Part shown: in pieces, positions 54,347-62,928 of the stretch
Numbering within the stretch: position 1 is the stretch's first letter
Layout: every line of letters begins with the position of its first letter
Origin: Croceicoccus mobilis
Lineage (GTDB): Bacteria > Pseudomonadota > Alphaproteobacteria > Sphingomonadales > Sphingomonadaceae
Direction of reading: 5' to 3'
Assembly (NCBI RefSeq): GCF_001661965.1
Contig: NZ_LYWZ01000028.1
Span: 62,001 to 126,000 of the forward strand
Length of the DNA stretch: 64,000 nt
Translations under genes and position numbers: made by a program
Notes under the pieces: generated by a model
Databases searched by the model: none
Told to the model about the DNA's origin: nothing
Seen by the model: the letters and a program-made list of their open reading frames with translations, nothing else

Positions 54347-54786
54347 CTATCGGTGCGGGCATGATGGCGAAGCTGATTATCGCAGGCTATTTCGCGCTGG
54401 TGGGCGTGGCGGCGGTGCTGGTGTTCCTTGCGCTGGCGCGGATCGCCTGCCGTGCGCGGGCCAGTATCATCTCCCGCGTGGGTGCGCCGCTGCCCGATAT
54501 CCCGGCGCCAACCGAACTATGGTGGTGCGCCATGGGGCTGACGCTGGGCGGCGCGGCGATTGCCGGCATGCTCAGCACGATCCTGCGGCTTGACCTGTTG
54601 CCGCCGTTCTTCGGCGGGCTGCTACAATGGCATGACGCGCCGTGGATGCAGTTTGCGCGCGTCTATCTGGCGCTGATCGTGCTGGTGATGTTCGTCATGC
54701 GGCTTGCGCCCCATCCGCGCTGGAAGCTGGGCTGGTGCGTCCTCTGGACGCTCTGGTGCATGGCATGGGTCATGGTGCTGCGGTGA
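54343..54786 (+). CDS. Phage membrane protein, candidate holin or antiholin
   Basis: A 147-aa protein with about four hydrophobic segments (LIIAGYFALVGVAAVLVFLA, LTLGGAAIAGMLSTILRLDL, VYLALIVLVMFVMRL, CVLWTLWCMAWVMVL). It lies directly between tailspike and another membrane gene ahead of the endolysin, with one- to four-base overlaps. Position suggests lysis; the sequence is not a known holin class. Confidence 0.6.
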   Translation: MTIGAGMMAKLIIAGYFALVGVAAVLVFLALARIACRARASIISRVGAPLPDIPAPTELWWCAMGLTLGGAAIAGMLSTILRLDLLPPFFGGLLQWHDAPWMQFARVYLALIVLVMFVMRLAPHPRWKLGWCVLWTLWCMAWVMVLR

Positions 54787-55283
54787 TGCAGCTGGCACCC
54801 GCCAAGACCAGCCTAATCGGGGCTGTGAGCGGCGTCGGCGTCGGGCTGGCCGCGCCCGCGCTGTCGAGCGCGGAGCTGGCGTTTATCGTGATCGGCAGCT
54901 GCATCATGGGACAGGTCGCGCAGCTCGGCCGCTTGCTGAAAGCGAAAGAAGAAGGCGCCATACTTGGCGTGGCCATGAGCGCGGGCGCGCTGTGGATCGC
55001 GGCCTATGCGCTGGCGCTGCTGATGGTGGCGGTGGGCACGCCTGCGCCCTTCATGCTGCCGCTGGCGCTGATGCTGGGGCTGGGCGTCGGGCTGGTGGGC
55101 GAACCGATCCTGCAGCCGATCGAGGAATGGGTGAAGCGCAAGGCCGCCTGGGCGACCAGCCTGCGGCTTGTGACCAAGGCCGAGCTGGATGCGCAGCTGG
55201 GCGAGGAACGCAACCGCACGCAAGGCGCGATCGCGGAGCAGGCGGTGGAGCGCAAGCATAGCGAGGGGGCCGATAATGACTGA
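54786..55283 (+). CDS. Phage membrane protein, candidate holin
   Basis: A 165-aa protein with three or four membrane helices (LIGAVSGVGVGLAAPALSSA, ELAFIVIGSCIMGQVAQLG, LWIAAYALALLMVAVG, LPLALMLGLGVGLVGEPI) and a charged C-terminus (ERNRTQGAIAEQAVERKHSE), the usual layout of class I/II holins. It overlaps the endolysin start by 8 bases. Confidence 0.62.
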   Translation: MQLAPAKTSLIGAVSGVGVGLAAPALSSAELAFIVIGSCIMGQVAQLGRLLKAKEEGAILGVAMSAGALWIAAYALALLMVAVGTPAPFMLPLALMLGLGVGLVGEPILQPIEEWVKRKAAWATSLRLVTKAELDAQLGEERNRTQGAIAEQAVERKHSEGADND

Positions 55284-55977
55284 TCCGAGGAAAGCGATTT
55301 TCGATGCGGTGCGCGCGGCCGCGCCCCAGGGCGTGTTTGAGGATAGCGGCAATATCCTCGCGCTCGACAATCTGCTCGACGCGCTGGGCGTGCCGCGCGC
55401 GGGCAAGGTGGCGGGGACGCATGCACTGACCAGGCCGGGCGCGTTCTATGACGCGGTGCGCAAGATCACCGGCGGCATGGGGCAGGCACAGGTCGATAGC
55501 GTCAATCTGATCCTGCAGGCGGGCGCGGTGCTGCCGATCGGGTGGATGGCCTATGTGCTGGCCACCGCATGGCATGAGAGCCGTTTCCTGCCGCAGGAGG
55601 AATGGGGCAAGGGCGATGGCAAGGAATACGGCAAGCCCGCCAAATATGCGAAGGCCCCATATGGCCGCGGCTTTGTCCAGCTGACATGGGATTACAATTA
55701 CGAATGGGCAGACAGGGCGCTGGGGCTGAATGGCGCGCTGCTCAAGGATTTCGACATGGCGCTGCAGCCGCGCATCGCCGCCGAAATTCTGGTGACGGGC
55801 ATGCTGCAGGGGGCGTTCACCGGCAAGTCGCTGGCCGATTACCTCGATCCCGCCGCGCCCACGACCGACCAGTTCACCAAGGCGCGGCGGATCGTCAACG
55901 GCAATGACCGGGCGAGCATGATCGCCATGCATGCGGTGGGCTTTCTGGACGCGCTGAAAAAGGGCGGGTTCCAGTGA
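55276..55977 (+). CDS. Endolysin, GH19-like
   Basis: A 233-aa protein with AYVLATAWHESRFLPQEEWG (catalytic Glu101 in WHES) and PYGRGFVQLTWDYNYEWADR, the pattern of GH19 chitinase/lysozyme-fold phage lysins. It would cut peptidoglycan at the end of the lytic cycle. No signal peptide; release needs the holin. It overlaps the next small gene. Confidence 0.85.
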   Translation: MTDPRKAIFDAVRAAAPQGVFEDSGNILALDNLLDALGVPRAGKVAGTHALTRPGAFYDAVRKITGGMGQAQVDSVNLILQAGAVLPIGWMAYVLATAWHESRFLPQEEWGKGDGKEYGKPAKYAKAPYGRGFVQLTWDYNYEWADRALGLNGALLKDFDMALQPRIAAEILVTGMLQGAFTGKSLADYLDPAAPTTDQFTKARRIVNGNDRASMIAMHAVGFLDALKKGGFQ

Positions 55978-56246
55978 CGCAGGACTGGCAGCGCACGATC
56001 GCGGTCTTTCTCCTCGGCGGGCTGGGCGGCGGCGTGCTGTGGATAGTGGGCCTGATGGTCATGGCCGATGGCAAGGTGACGATTGGCGATGCCGGCAACA
56101 TCACCGCGGGCTGGCTGTCGCTGCGCGAGATCATTTCCAAGATGGAGAAGATCGCGCTGGGCGTGCGCACGCCTGCGCCGCCGGTCGATCCGATCGGGGA
56201 CCATCCGCTCGCGAATTCACCGACGGCCAAAAGGATCGAGCGATGA
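55974..56246 (+). CDS. Small membrane protein of the lysis cassette
   Basis: A 90-aa GTG-started protein with one hydrophobic segment (TIAVFLLGGLGGGVLWIVGL) and a polar tail. Placed between endolysin and the i-spanin with ATGA overlaps. Possibly an additional holin or antiholin. Confidence 0.55.
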   Translation: MTQDWQRTIAVFLLGGLGGGVLWIVGLMVMADGKVTIGDAGNITAGWLSLREIISKMEKIALGVRTPAPPVDPIGDHPLANSPTAKRIER

Positions 56247-56683
56247 GCGTCATAATCATTTCGTGGATCTTCCGGCGCCTGCTGAAAGCGGGTGTGCCCG
56301 AGGAATGGGCCGACAGGCTGGCCAAGCCGCTGCTGATCGCGGGGCTGGTGCTGCTGGGGATCGTCTGCGCGATCGGCGCGGTGCAGCTGCACGATCGCGG
56401 CGTGATTGACGATTACGAGAAGGATCGCGCCATCGCCTCGATCGAGGCCACCGACAAGGCCGCCGAGCAACGGGCGCGCGACGAGATCGAGAATTTCAAA
56501 CAGGAACAGGAGATGCGCGATGCGATCGATGCTGCCCCGGAAAGTGATGTGCCTTTGCATCCTGCCATCAGTGCTGCTGTGTGCCTCCAGCTGCGCCCAT
56601 CGGAACGGGAGCGAACCCCCGCGTGCCGATCTGCAGGCGGTGACGGAGCAGGCACCCGAAGCATCAAGCGAAGCGGCAACTGA
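56243..56683 (+). CDS. Rz-like inner-membrane spanin
   Basis: A 146-aa protein with one N-terminal membrane anchor (PLLIAGLVLLGIVCAIGAVQ, residues ~28-47) and a charged helical ectodomain (DRAIASIEATDKAAEQRARD, EIENFKQEQEMRD), the i-spanin plan. A second gene starts inside it in another frame and encodes the lipoprotein partner. Together they bridge the envelope and fuse membranes in the last step of lysis. Confidence 0.75.
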   Translation: MSVIIISWIFRRLLKAGVPEEWADRLAKPLLIAGLVLLGIVCAIGAVQLHDRGVIDDYEKDRAIASIEATDKAAEQRARDEIENFKQEQEMRDAIDAAPESDVPLHPAISAAVCLQLRPSERERTPACRSAGGDGAGTRSIKRSGN

Positions 56684-56831
56684 CCCGGTGGCCTTTGCGC
56701 ATTTCTATGCGGGCTATGTCGCATGGGCCGGGCGCGTGTCTGACGCGGGCGGACGGCTGTGCCATTATTTCGAGGACACCTACAAGCGGGATTTCGGCTG
56801 CCCGGTGAAGCCGGTCGAGGGGGGCGAATAA
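56520..56831 (+). CDS. Rz1-like outer-membrane spanin lipoprotein, nested start
   Basis: A 103-aa frame beginning inside the Rz-like gene in another frame. It has a signal peptide and lipobox: MLPRKVMCLCILPSVLLCAS followed by SCAHRNG, so Cys of LCASSC would be lipidated. The mature part is acidic and has two C-terminal Cys (LCHYFEDTYKRDFGC). It ends one base into the next gene. ATG 56520 or 56529. Confidence 0.72.
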   Translation: MRSMLPRKVMCLCILPSVLLCASSCAHRNGSEPPRADLQAVTEQAPEASSEAATDPVAFAHFYAGYVAWAGRVSDAGGRLCHYFEDTYKRDFGCPVKPVEGGE

Positions 56832-59128
56832 TGCCTGCAATCGGTGTCGGTGTCGGGCCTGTTTTCTGGCGCAGGCGGGGCGGCGGCGGAACGCCTAGCC
56901 CGACGCCGAGCCCGTTTTCGTTCGAGAATGGTGTCCATACTGGGAACACCCAGATCGGGCTTGATAGTTTCGACCGGTGGTTGGGGCGTGATGCGGACAG
57001 TGTGCAAGTGCACTCTGGGCGCGCCAATAGCAGTGACTATCAATCCTCTGTCGGATGGCTTGCCAACACCGCTACCCAGTTCGGAACCGAGACGCGCGCG
57101 ATCCGCTGGTCGATCCCAATGTTCTGGCAGGGCGAGACGTTCCTATCGAGCGCGTCGGATACCAAGTTCGATAGTGCGTGGACATCGATTGCTAACACGC
57201 TCGCCACTCGCCACCCGACCGGCGACATAAACGTTCGCACGGGCTGGGAGTTCAACGGGAATTGGCAGCCGTGGGCGGCCTCTGGCTCAGAGGCGGCATA
57301 TGTCACGACTTGGCAGCGAATGGTGGATATTTTCCGTGCGGTGTCGACGCGCTTTCGGTTCGACTGGTGCCCGAATATCGGCGTGGAAAGCATGTCGCAG
57401 GCGACTATCGAAGCCTGCTATCCCGGCGACGCCTATGTTGATGTGATCTCCATCGACTTTTACCACAAGCCGGAATACGGCGACAGCACCGACCCCGCGA
57501 CAGCATGGAACGAGATGCTGACCAAGACATGCGGCATCAATTGGGCGTCGGCCTTCGCAGCGACCCACGGCAAGCCGCTTGGCTTTGCGGAATGGGGTGT
57601 GAAGTCCTCTGGTTTTGGCCCCTATGTCTCTGCGGCAAAGGCTTATATGGCCGCCCACGGGAACTTTGAATATCACTGCTATTGGAGCAGTGGGGCCGAT
57701 TACGACGGCATCATGTCGCTGGGGCAGTATGTTGATACGGGTGACACCTATCGCTCCGAATTCGGCATCCTATCGTTTCCTGCGTCTGACGAGATCACCG
57801 ACCTTTATCCCGATTATGATTTCGCCTTCGACCCGATCAACGGGTTCTACAAGGTCGATAGCTTTGTCACGGATAGTCTGACCAAGTTCCTCGCGCATCC
57901 ATCGGTCTATTACTATGATCCTGCGCTGGCGACCTACTTCGACGAAAACGGGTTCACTCCGACAGCAGACGCACAGTTGAAAGTTGCGCTGGACCCATCC
58001 ACGAACTGGACGATGTATGTTGAAGGCATCCCGAATGCATACACAGCCGGCGTGTATGAGGTTTTTGCCTGTCTCACACACTCCGATGACGACACCGATG
58101 CGCTGATAATCGCACGCGATGGATATGCGAACGAGCTGCGCGCGAATGCACGATTGAATAACGGCACTCTTGGAACCGACACGAACATAGGCTGGCTGGC
58201 CGCTGGCAGCAGCATCCGCGCTGCCGCGATCCTCGACACGGTGAGCGCCCGGTTCTTCAACCACGGCAGTCTTCAGCACACCAACACGGGTGCCAACGTA
58301 CTTGCTGCGGCTTCCGCTCTGGATATGATCAACATAGGCGACAGGGGTACTGCGGCGGCGAACTGGCCGAACGCAATTACACTTGTCCTAGCGCGCAAAG
58401 CTGCGAACCAAGATAGTGATGCAACGACCTGGACGGGCGGCGGCACAGAGGTGCCCGCGCCAGCACCAGAGGTCACCGATCTTTATCCAGCCTACGACTT
58501 TGCATTCGACCCGGTAAATTCGTTCTACAAGGTGGGTTCGTCGATGACGGACAGTTTGGCGACCTTCCTCGGATATAATGAGGTGAGCTTCGCCAGCGAT
58601 CCTACTTCGAAGATTAGCGCCTCCGGTTATCTGGCTTCCAACGCGGAGGAGCTGAAGGTTACGATGTCTCCCTCTGCGGAGTGGTCTCTGTACGCTCAAG
58701 GCGTGATCCCGACATCGGATGGAAGCAGCTACAACAACATCGCTTCCCTAGCCAAGTCATCCGACACGACTACCTACTTCTCGATCACGAGGGAGGCTTG
58801 GTCCTACAACATTCGCTCTGGTGTCCGCAAGAACGGTTCGACCATCGGTGCAGACACCAACTTTGACGGCATCGTTGAGCACGCATCCGACAAGTTTGCT
58901 GTGGTGGGGGATGCTGCTGGTGTCCGTTTCTACTCGGACAACGCACTCGGCTACAACAATACCGGCGACCTTGCATATATGGCCGACGCCATGCTCGATC
59001 AAATCTGGATCGGCGATCGCGCGGGGAGCCAGTCTTGGGCGAACTATGACACCGATGAAGCTTATGTCACACTCATTCTGGCGAAGCGTTCTGCGGACAG
59101 TGCAGGGGCGCAGGCTTGGACCGCTTGA
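56831..59128 (+). CDS. GH26-like glycoside hydrolase with two C-terminal repeats
   Basis: A 765-aa protein. Residues ~35-310 form a (beta/alpha)8 enzyme like GH26 beta-mannanases: VRTGWEFNGNWQPW (acid/base Glu140), YPGDAYVDVISIDFYH and KPLGFAEWGV (nucleophile Glu254). Two ~220-residue repeats follow, each starting ...TDLYPDYDFAFDPINGFYKV or ...TDLYPAYDFAFDPVNSFYKV (near 319 and 546), likely binding domains. No signal peptide. Base use is less GC-rich than the rest of the phage. As the last gene before attR, after lysis, it may be a receptor-binding or depolymerase protein or cargo. Confidence 0.75.
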   Translation: MPAIGVGVGPVFWRRRGGGGTPSPTPSPFSFENGVHTGNTQIGLDSFDRWLGRDADSVQVHSGRANSSDYQSSVGWLANTATQFGTETRAIRWSIPMFWQGETFLSSASDTKFDSAWTSIANTLATRHPTGDINVRTGWEFNGNWQPWAASGSEAAYVTTWQRMVDIFRAVSTRFRFDWCPNIGVESMSQATIEACYPGDAYVDVISIDFYHKPEYGDSTDPATAWNEMLTKTCGINWASAFAATHGKPLGFAEWGVKSSGFGPYVSAAKAYMAAHGNFEYHCYWSSGADYDGIMSLGQYVDTGDTYRSEFGILSFPASDEITDLYPDYDFAFDPINGFYKVDSFVTDSLTKFLAHPSVYYYDPALATYFDENGFTPTADAQLKVALDPSTNWTMYVEGIPNAYTAGVYEVFACLTHSDDDTDALIIARDGYANELRANARLNNGTLGTDTNIGWLAAGSSIRAAAILDTVSARFFNHGSLQHTNTGANVLAAASALDMINIGDRGTAAANWPNAITLVLARKAANQDSDATTWTGGGTEVPAPAPEVTDLYPAYDFAFDPVNSFYKVGSSMTDSLATFLGYNEVSFASDPTSKISASGYLASNAEELKVTMSPSAEWSLYAQGVIPTSDGSSYNNIASLAKSSDTTTYFSITREAWSYNIRSGVRKNGSTIGADTNFDGIVEHASDKFAVVGDAAGVRFYSDNALGYNNTGDLAYMADAMLDQIWIGDRAGSQSWANYDTDEAYVTLILAKRSADSAGAQAWTA

Positions 59129-59210
59129 CCCCTTCCAACATTTTGGCAGGTTAACGCCGGATATGAAGAAATGAAAAAAATAGTCGTTTAAATTCAGTGA
59201 TGGATTAGTA

Positions 59211-59255
59211 TTCCCAAGCTGACGACGGGGGTTCGATTCCCCTCACCCGCTCCAG
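59211..59255 (+). repeat. attR core (45-bp direct repeat of tRNA-Gly 3' end)
   Basis: Identical to 18082-18126. It is only the 3' 44 bases of the tRNA plus one, without acceptor 5' or D-arm, so it is not a functional tRNA. It marks the right prophage junction. The AT-rich stretch just inside (59150-59205) lacks genes. Confidence 0.93.
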
Positions 59256-59321
59256 CGCCTTCCCCATGGAAACGCAATGGCCGCCGCCCTGACCGGCAGG
59301 CGAGCAAACGGCAGGCAGGCA

Positions 59322-59358
59322 AAAGCCCGCAAACAGGGCGCACCTGTTCGCGGGCTTT
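59322..59358. terminator. Bidirectional hairpin terminator, host side of attR
   Basis: AAAGCCCGC (59322-59330) pairs with GCGGGCTTT (59350-59358); inside it AACAGG (59332-59337) pairs with CCTGTT (59343-59348). A-run on one side and T-run on the other suit both directions: it ends the convergent hydrolase gene and, before phage insertion, would have ended the tRNA-Gly transcript. Confidence 0.7.
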
Positions 59359-59392
59359 CGATGTGCTTCCAAACGCCTTGGCGCTGATCGCC

Positions 59393-60049
59393 TTAGCGGA
59401 TCGGGCAATCCGGATTGAGGCGGAAGTTGAGGTAATTGTCCACGCTGCGCATCAGCTCGTCGAACTCATGTTCGAAGAAATGGTTGGCGCGGGGAATTTC
59501 CTCGTGATGGATGGTGATGTGCTTTTGCGTGCGCAGCTTGTCGACCAGCTTTTGCACCGCACCCGGCGTAACGACCGTATCGGCCGCGCCCTGAATGATG
59601 ATGCCGCTGGCAGGGCACGGGGCCAGGAACGAGAAATCATACATGTTCGCCGGCGGTGCGATCGAGATGAAACCGCGAATTTCCGGGCGGCGCATCAACA
59701 GCTGCATGCCGATCAGCGCGCCAAAGGATACGCCCGCGACCCATGTAACCTGCGCTTCGGGATGGATGGTCTGCACCCAGTCGAGCGCGGCTGCGGCATC
59801 GGACAATTCGCCTACGCCATTATCGAAACTGCCCTGGCTGCGGCCCACGCCGCGGAAGTTAAATCGCAGCACGGCAAATCCGCGCGCGGCGAAATCCTTG
59901 TACAGCGCCTGGCTGATCCGGTCATTCATCGTACCGCCCGACTGGGGATGTGGATGAAGGATCAGCGCCAGCGGTGCGCGCGGACGGGGCGCAGGGTGAT
60001 AACGGCCTTCGAGGCGGCCTTCGGGTCCGGGAAAGATGACGGAGGGCAT
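59393..60049 (-). CDS. Alpha/beta hydrolase
   Basis: A 218-aa hydrolase with LALILHPHPQSGGTMNDRIS, VLRFNFRGVGRSQG, the nucleophile elbow GVSFGA (Ser), GIIIQGAADTVVTPG and His in PRANHFFEHEFDEL. This is the compact YsgA/DLH-like group of serine hydrolases; substrate unknown. The start 60049 begins MPSVIFPGPEGRLEGRYHPA, the family N-terminus. Divergent from the cysteine desulfurase genes. Confidence 0.85.
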   Translation of the reverse strand: MPSVIFPGPEGRLEGRYHPAPRPRAPLALILHPHPQSGGTMNDRISQALYKDFAARGFAVLRFNFRGVGRSQGSFDNGVGELSDAAAALDWVQTIHPEAQVTWVAGVSFGALIGMQLLMRRPEIRGFISIAPPANMYDFSFLAPCPASGIIIQGAADTVVTPGAVQKLVDKLRTQKHITIHHEEIPRANHFFEHEFDELMRSVDNYLNFRLNPDCPIR

Positions 60050-60198
60050 CGGTTGAGACGGTACCTGTATTTTGCCCCGGCGCGGCCAGATCGGCCGCGG
60101 GGGTATGATTGGCTGTTGCAGCCTATATAGATAGCAAGCGCGCAAGCGCAATCTCGATGAAATAACCGCAATAAAGCGAAAGAACAGTTCACCTGCCT

Positions 60199-61263
60199 GT
60201 GCCTGACGATTCACCCCCCTCGATTTACCTCGATCATGCGGCCACCGCGCCCATATTGCCCGCCGCGCGCGAAGCGATGCTGGCGGGCCTCGCCCTCGAT
60301 GCCAATCCGTCGAGCCCGCATCGCGCGGGCCGCGCCGCCCGCGCCGCGCTGGAGGATGCGCGGGCGCGGGTGAAGGCGGCGCTGGGCTGGGAAGGGGAGG
60401 TCATCTTCACCAGCGGCGCGAGTGAGGCGCTGGAGCTGGCGCTGACGCGCAGCCACCTCTCCCGCCATGCCGTGTCGAGCGTGGAGCACGAGGCAGTGAT
60501 GCGCCATGTGCCGGGTGCGCGGATCATTCCCGTAAATGCGCATGGCCTGGTCGATCCCGATGCTCTGGGTGATGTCAGCGACACTCTGGTCGCGATCCAG
60601 CAAGTGAATAACGAGACCGGGGTGATCCAGCCGCTCCACCTGATCCATGACCGCGTGCGCGAAGACGGCGGGATGCTGCTGGCCGATTGCGCACAGGCCG
60701 CGGGCAAGATTTACCTGCCGCCATGCGACATGGCCGCGATCAGCGCGCACAAGTTCGGCGGCCCACCCGGCATTGGCGCTCTGCTGCTGCGTGATCTGGG
60801 TCTGCTGGCCCCCACGGGCGGGCAGGAACGCGGCTATCGCGGCGGGACCGAGAACGTGGCGGGCGCGATGGCGATGGCCGCCGCGCTGGAAGCGGGACAT
60901 GATTGGATGGAAGACGCATTGCGCCTGCGCGCGATGCTGGAGGATGCGGTGATCGATGCGGGCGGAGAGGTGATCGCCGCTGCATCGCCGCGCATTGCCG
61001 CCATCGGGTCCTATCGCCTGCCGGGGCTGGCGAGCGCGGTGCAGCTGATCCGGCTGGACGGCGCAGGGATCGCGGTATCGGCGGGCAGTGCCTGTTCGTC
61101 GGGATCGCTGAAACCCAGCCGCGTGCTGATGGCACTGGGCATGGATGAAAAGGCTGCGGCGGAGGTCATCCGCGTGTCGATCGGGCGCGAAACGACCATT
61201 GCCGAGATCGACGCCTTCCTCGGCGTATGGCGCGAATTGGCGGCGCAGGTGGCGGGTTCGTGA
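60199..61263 (+). CDS. Cysteine desulfurase-like aminotransferase (first of two)
   Basis: A 354-aa class V PLP enzyme: IYLDHAATAPILPAAREAML, HEAVMRHVPGA, QQVNNETGVIQP, the PLP lysine in SAHKFGGPPGIG and the sulfur-carrying Cys in VSAGSACSSG. IscS/NifS proteins take sulfur from cysteine for Fe-S clusters and tRNA thiolation. GTG start. Its end overlaps the next paralog (GTGA). Confidence 0.88.
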   Translation: MPDDSPPSIYLDHAATAPILPAAREAMLAGLALDANPSSPHRAGRAARAALEDARARVKAALGWEGEVIFTSGASEALELALTRSHLSRHAVSSVEHEAVMRHVPGARIIPVNAHGLVDPDALGDVSDTLVAIQQVNNETGVIQPLHLIHDRVREDGGMLLADCAQAAGKIYLPPCDMAAISAHKFGGPPGIGALLLRDLGLLAPTGGQERGYRGGTENVAGAMAMAAALEAGHDWMEDALRLRAMLEDAVIDAGGEVIAAASPRIAAIGSYRLPGLASAVQLIRLDGAGIAVSAGSACSSGSLKPSRVLMALGMDEKAAAEVIRVSIGRETTIAEIDAFLGVWRELAAQVAGS

Positions 61264-62348
61264 TCTATCTCGACTATCAGGCGACAACGCCGCTCGCACC
61301 CGAAGCGCGCGATGCCATGCTGCGTTGGCTGGACGGGCCGGACGGCATGGGTTTTGGCAATCCGCACAGCCCGCATCGCTATGGCCGGCAGGCCGCCGCT
61401 GCCGTCGATCTGGCCCGTGAACGGGTGGCGGCGCTGTTTCCTCCCGGTGGGCGCGTCATTTTCACCGGCACCGCGACAGAGGCGCTGAACATGGCGCTGC
61501 TGGGCAACGAACCGGCGCGGGCGGGCAAAGCCTGCGCCATCAGTGCGATCGAACATAGCGCGGTGCATGAAACCGCGGCGCGGCTGGCAGGCGGGCGGCA
61601 TATCATCCCGGTTGGCGAAAACGGGCTGATCGACGCGAATGCCGAATGGCCGGAAGACACCGGCGTCGTATCGGTCATGCAGGTGAATAATGAGATCGGC
61701 ACGATCCAGCCCATCACCGAAATCGCCCGGCGGGCCAGAGAGGCGGGCGCGTTCTTCGTCTGCGATGCGGTGCAGGCGGCGGGCAAGCTGGACATCCCCA
61801 TGGCCGATGCCATCGCCATTAGCGCGCACAAGCTGCACGGACCGAAAGGCATTGGCGCGCTCTGGCTGCGCGAGGGGGTAGAGCTCGCTCCGCTGATTAC
61901 CGGCGGGGGACAGGAGGACGGGCTGCGATCCGGTACGCTGTCACCCGCGCTGATCGCCGGGTTCGGCGCCGCGGCAAAGCTGGCGAAAGAGCGGATGATC
62001 GCCGACCGCGAGCATATTGAAACGCTTTGGGCCAAGGGCCGCCAGTTCTTTTCAGACTGGACGCTGAATGGCAGCGAAGAGGCGCGCTGGCATGGCAATC
62101 TGAGCATCCGGCGCGATGGTCTGGATGTGGCGCGTTTGATGAGCGATTGCCGCAATGTCGCCTTTTCGGCGGGGTCTGCCTGCGCATCATCGTCGGTGGA
62201 ACCAAGCCGGGTCTTGCGGGCCATCGGTTTGGATGCCAAGCTGGCAAAAACAACGATACGGCTAGGGTTTGGCCGATACACAACCGGAGAGGACCTGGAG
62301 GAAGCCGCGGCCGCAATCAATGCGGCGGCGTTAGCGCAAGGTGCTTGA
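61260..62348 (+). CDS. Cysteine desulfurase-like aminotransferase (second of two)
   Basis: A 362-aa paralog of the previous protein: VIYLDYQATTPLAPEARDAM, FGNPHSPHRYG, QVNNEIGTIQP, SAHKLHGPKGIGALW (PLP Lys) and the Cys loop SAGSACASSSVEPS. It looks closer to classical NifS/IscS than the first copy. A ferredoxin follows by 5 bp, so the three form an Fe-S unit. Confidence 0.9.
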   Translation: MIYLDYQATTPLAPEARDAMLRWLDGPDGMGFGNPHSPHRYGRQAAAAVDLARERVAALFPPGGRVIFTGTATEALNMALLGNEPARAGKACAISAIEHSAVHETAARLAGGRHIIPVGENGLIDANAEWPEDTGVVSVMQVNNEIGTIQPITEIARRAREAGAFFVCDAVQAAGKLDIPMADAIAISAHKLHGPKGIGALWLREGVELAPLITGGGQEDGLRSGTLSPALIAGFGAAAKLAKERMIADREHIETLWAKGRQFFSDWTLNGSEEARWHGNLSIRRDGLDVARLMSDCRNVAFSAGSACASSSVEPSRVLRAIGLDAKLAKTTIRLGFGRYTTGEDLEEAAAAINAAALAQGA

Positions 62349-62353
62349 GTAAG

Positions 62354-62686
62354 ATGGTCCGCGTCACGTTCGTCACCCCCAAGGGCGAGAAAATCGAAGC
62401 CACCGGAAAGGTCGGCGACAGCCTGCTGACCATCGGACAGGCAGCTGGCATGCCGCTGGAAGGGACGTGTGAGGGTCAGATGGCCTGCTCCACCTGCCAT
62501 GTCATCGTCGTGCCCGACTGGTTCGCGAAATTGCCCGAAGCGAGCGAGGACGAGGAGGACATGCTGGACCTTGCCGCAGGGGCGGGGCCGACGAGCCGCC
62601 TTTCCTGCCAGATCATCGTGGATGAGGATATGGATGGCATCATGGTGCGCGTGCCCGATACCGCGCATGACATGATGAAGCGTTGA
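62354..62686 (+). CDS. 2Fe-2S ferredoxin, adrenodoxin type
   Basis: A 110-aa protein with cluster ligands in GTCEGQMACSTCHV and SRLSCQII (CX5CX2C...C), followed by acidic EASEDEEDMLDLA. Such ferredoxins feed electrons to Fe-S assembly or to P450-type partners. Its place after two cysteine desulfurases suggests Fe-S assembly. Confidence 0.92.
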   Translation: MVRVTFVTPKGEKIEATGKVGDSLLTIGQAAGMPLEGTCEGQMACSTCHVIVVPDWFAKLPEASEDEEDMLDLAAGAGPTSRLSCQIIVDEDMDGIMVRVPDTAHDMMKR

Positions 62687-62928
62687 AGACCGGGATTAAC
62701 CCCTAATCGTAAAACGTTTTTCTGCGCTTGGGCTGGTAAGGATTAACCGCATCCTCGGCGTGGCATGCAACATCAGATCTGTTTAAAACCTTTATAAAAC
62801 AGTCATTTGCATCATGAGCGCGAGGCTCGAGATGGCAGGTGCGGGTTTGCGCGAAACTTCTCGTTAACCAGCATTGGAAGCCATTAGTGCAAAGCCTTTG
62901 TTGAAGGGCTGTGGGCCATGTTCCAATC

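Larger units (their letters stand above)
18082..59255. mobile_element. Temperate podovirus-like prophage integrated in tRNA-Gly(CCC)
   Basis: The element is bounded by the 45-bp att repeats and adds about 41.1 kb. It carries integrase, a CI/Cro-type switch, early genes, replication genes, terminase, portal, capsid, T7-type tail tubular proteins, internal virion proteins, tailspike, a lysis cassette and a cargo-like glycosidase. There is no contractile or long tail gene (no tape measure, sheath or baseplate), so a short-tailed virion is predicted. No phage RNA or DNA polymerase was seen. It is near complete; a frameshift in a large internal virion gene (48979) and a broken small gene (26893) are the visible lesions. 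Confidence 0.93.

Noticed and set aside
59205-59255. A second tRNA-Gly gene
   Set aside because: Only the anticodon-loop to 3' end is present; the acceptor 5' strand and D-arm are missing. It is the attR copy.
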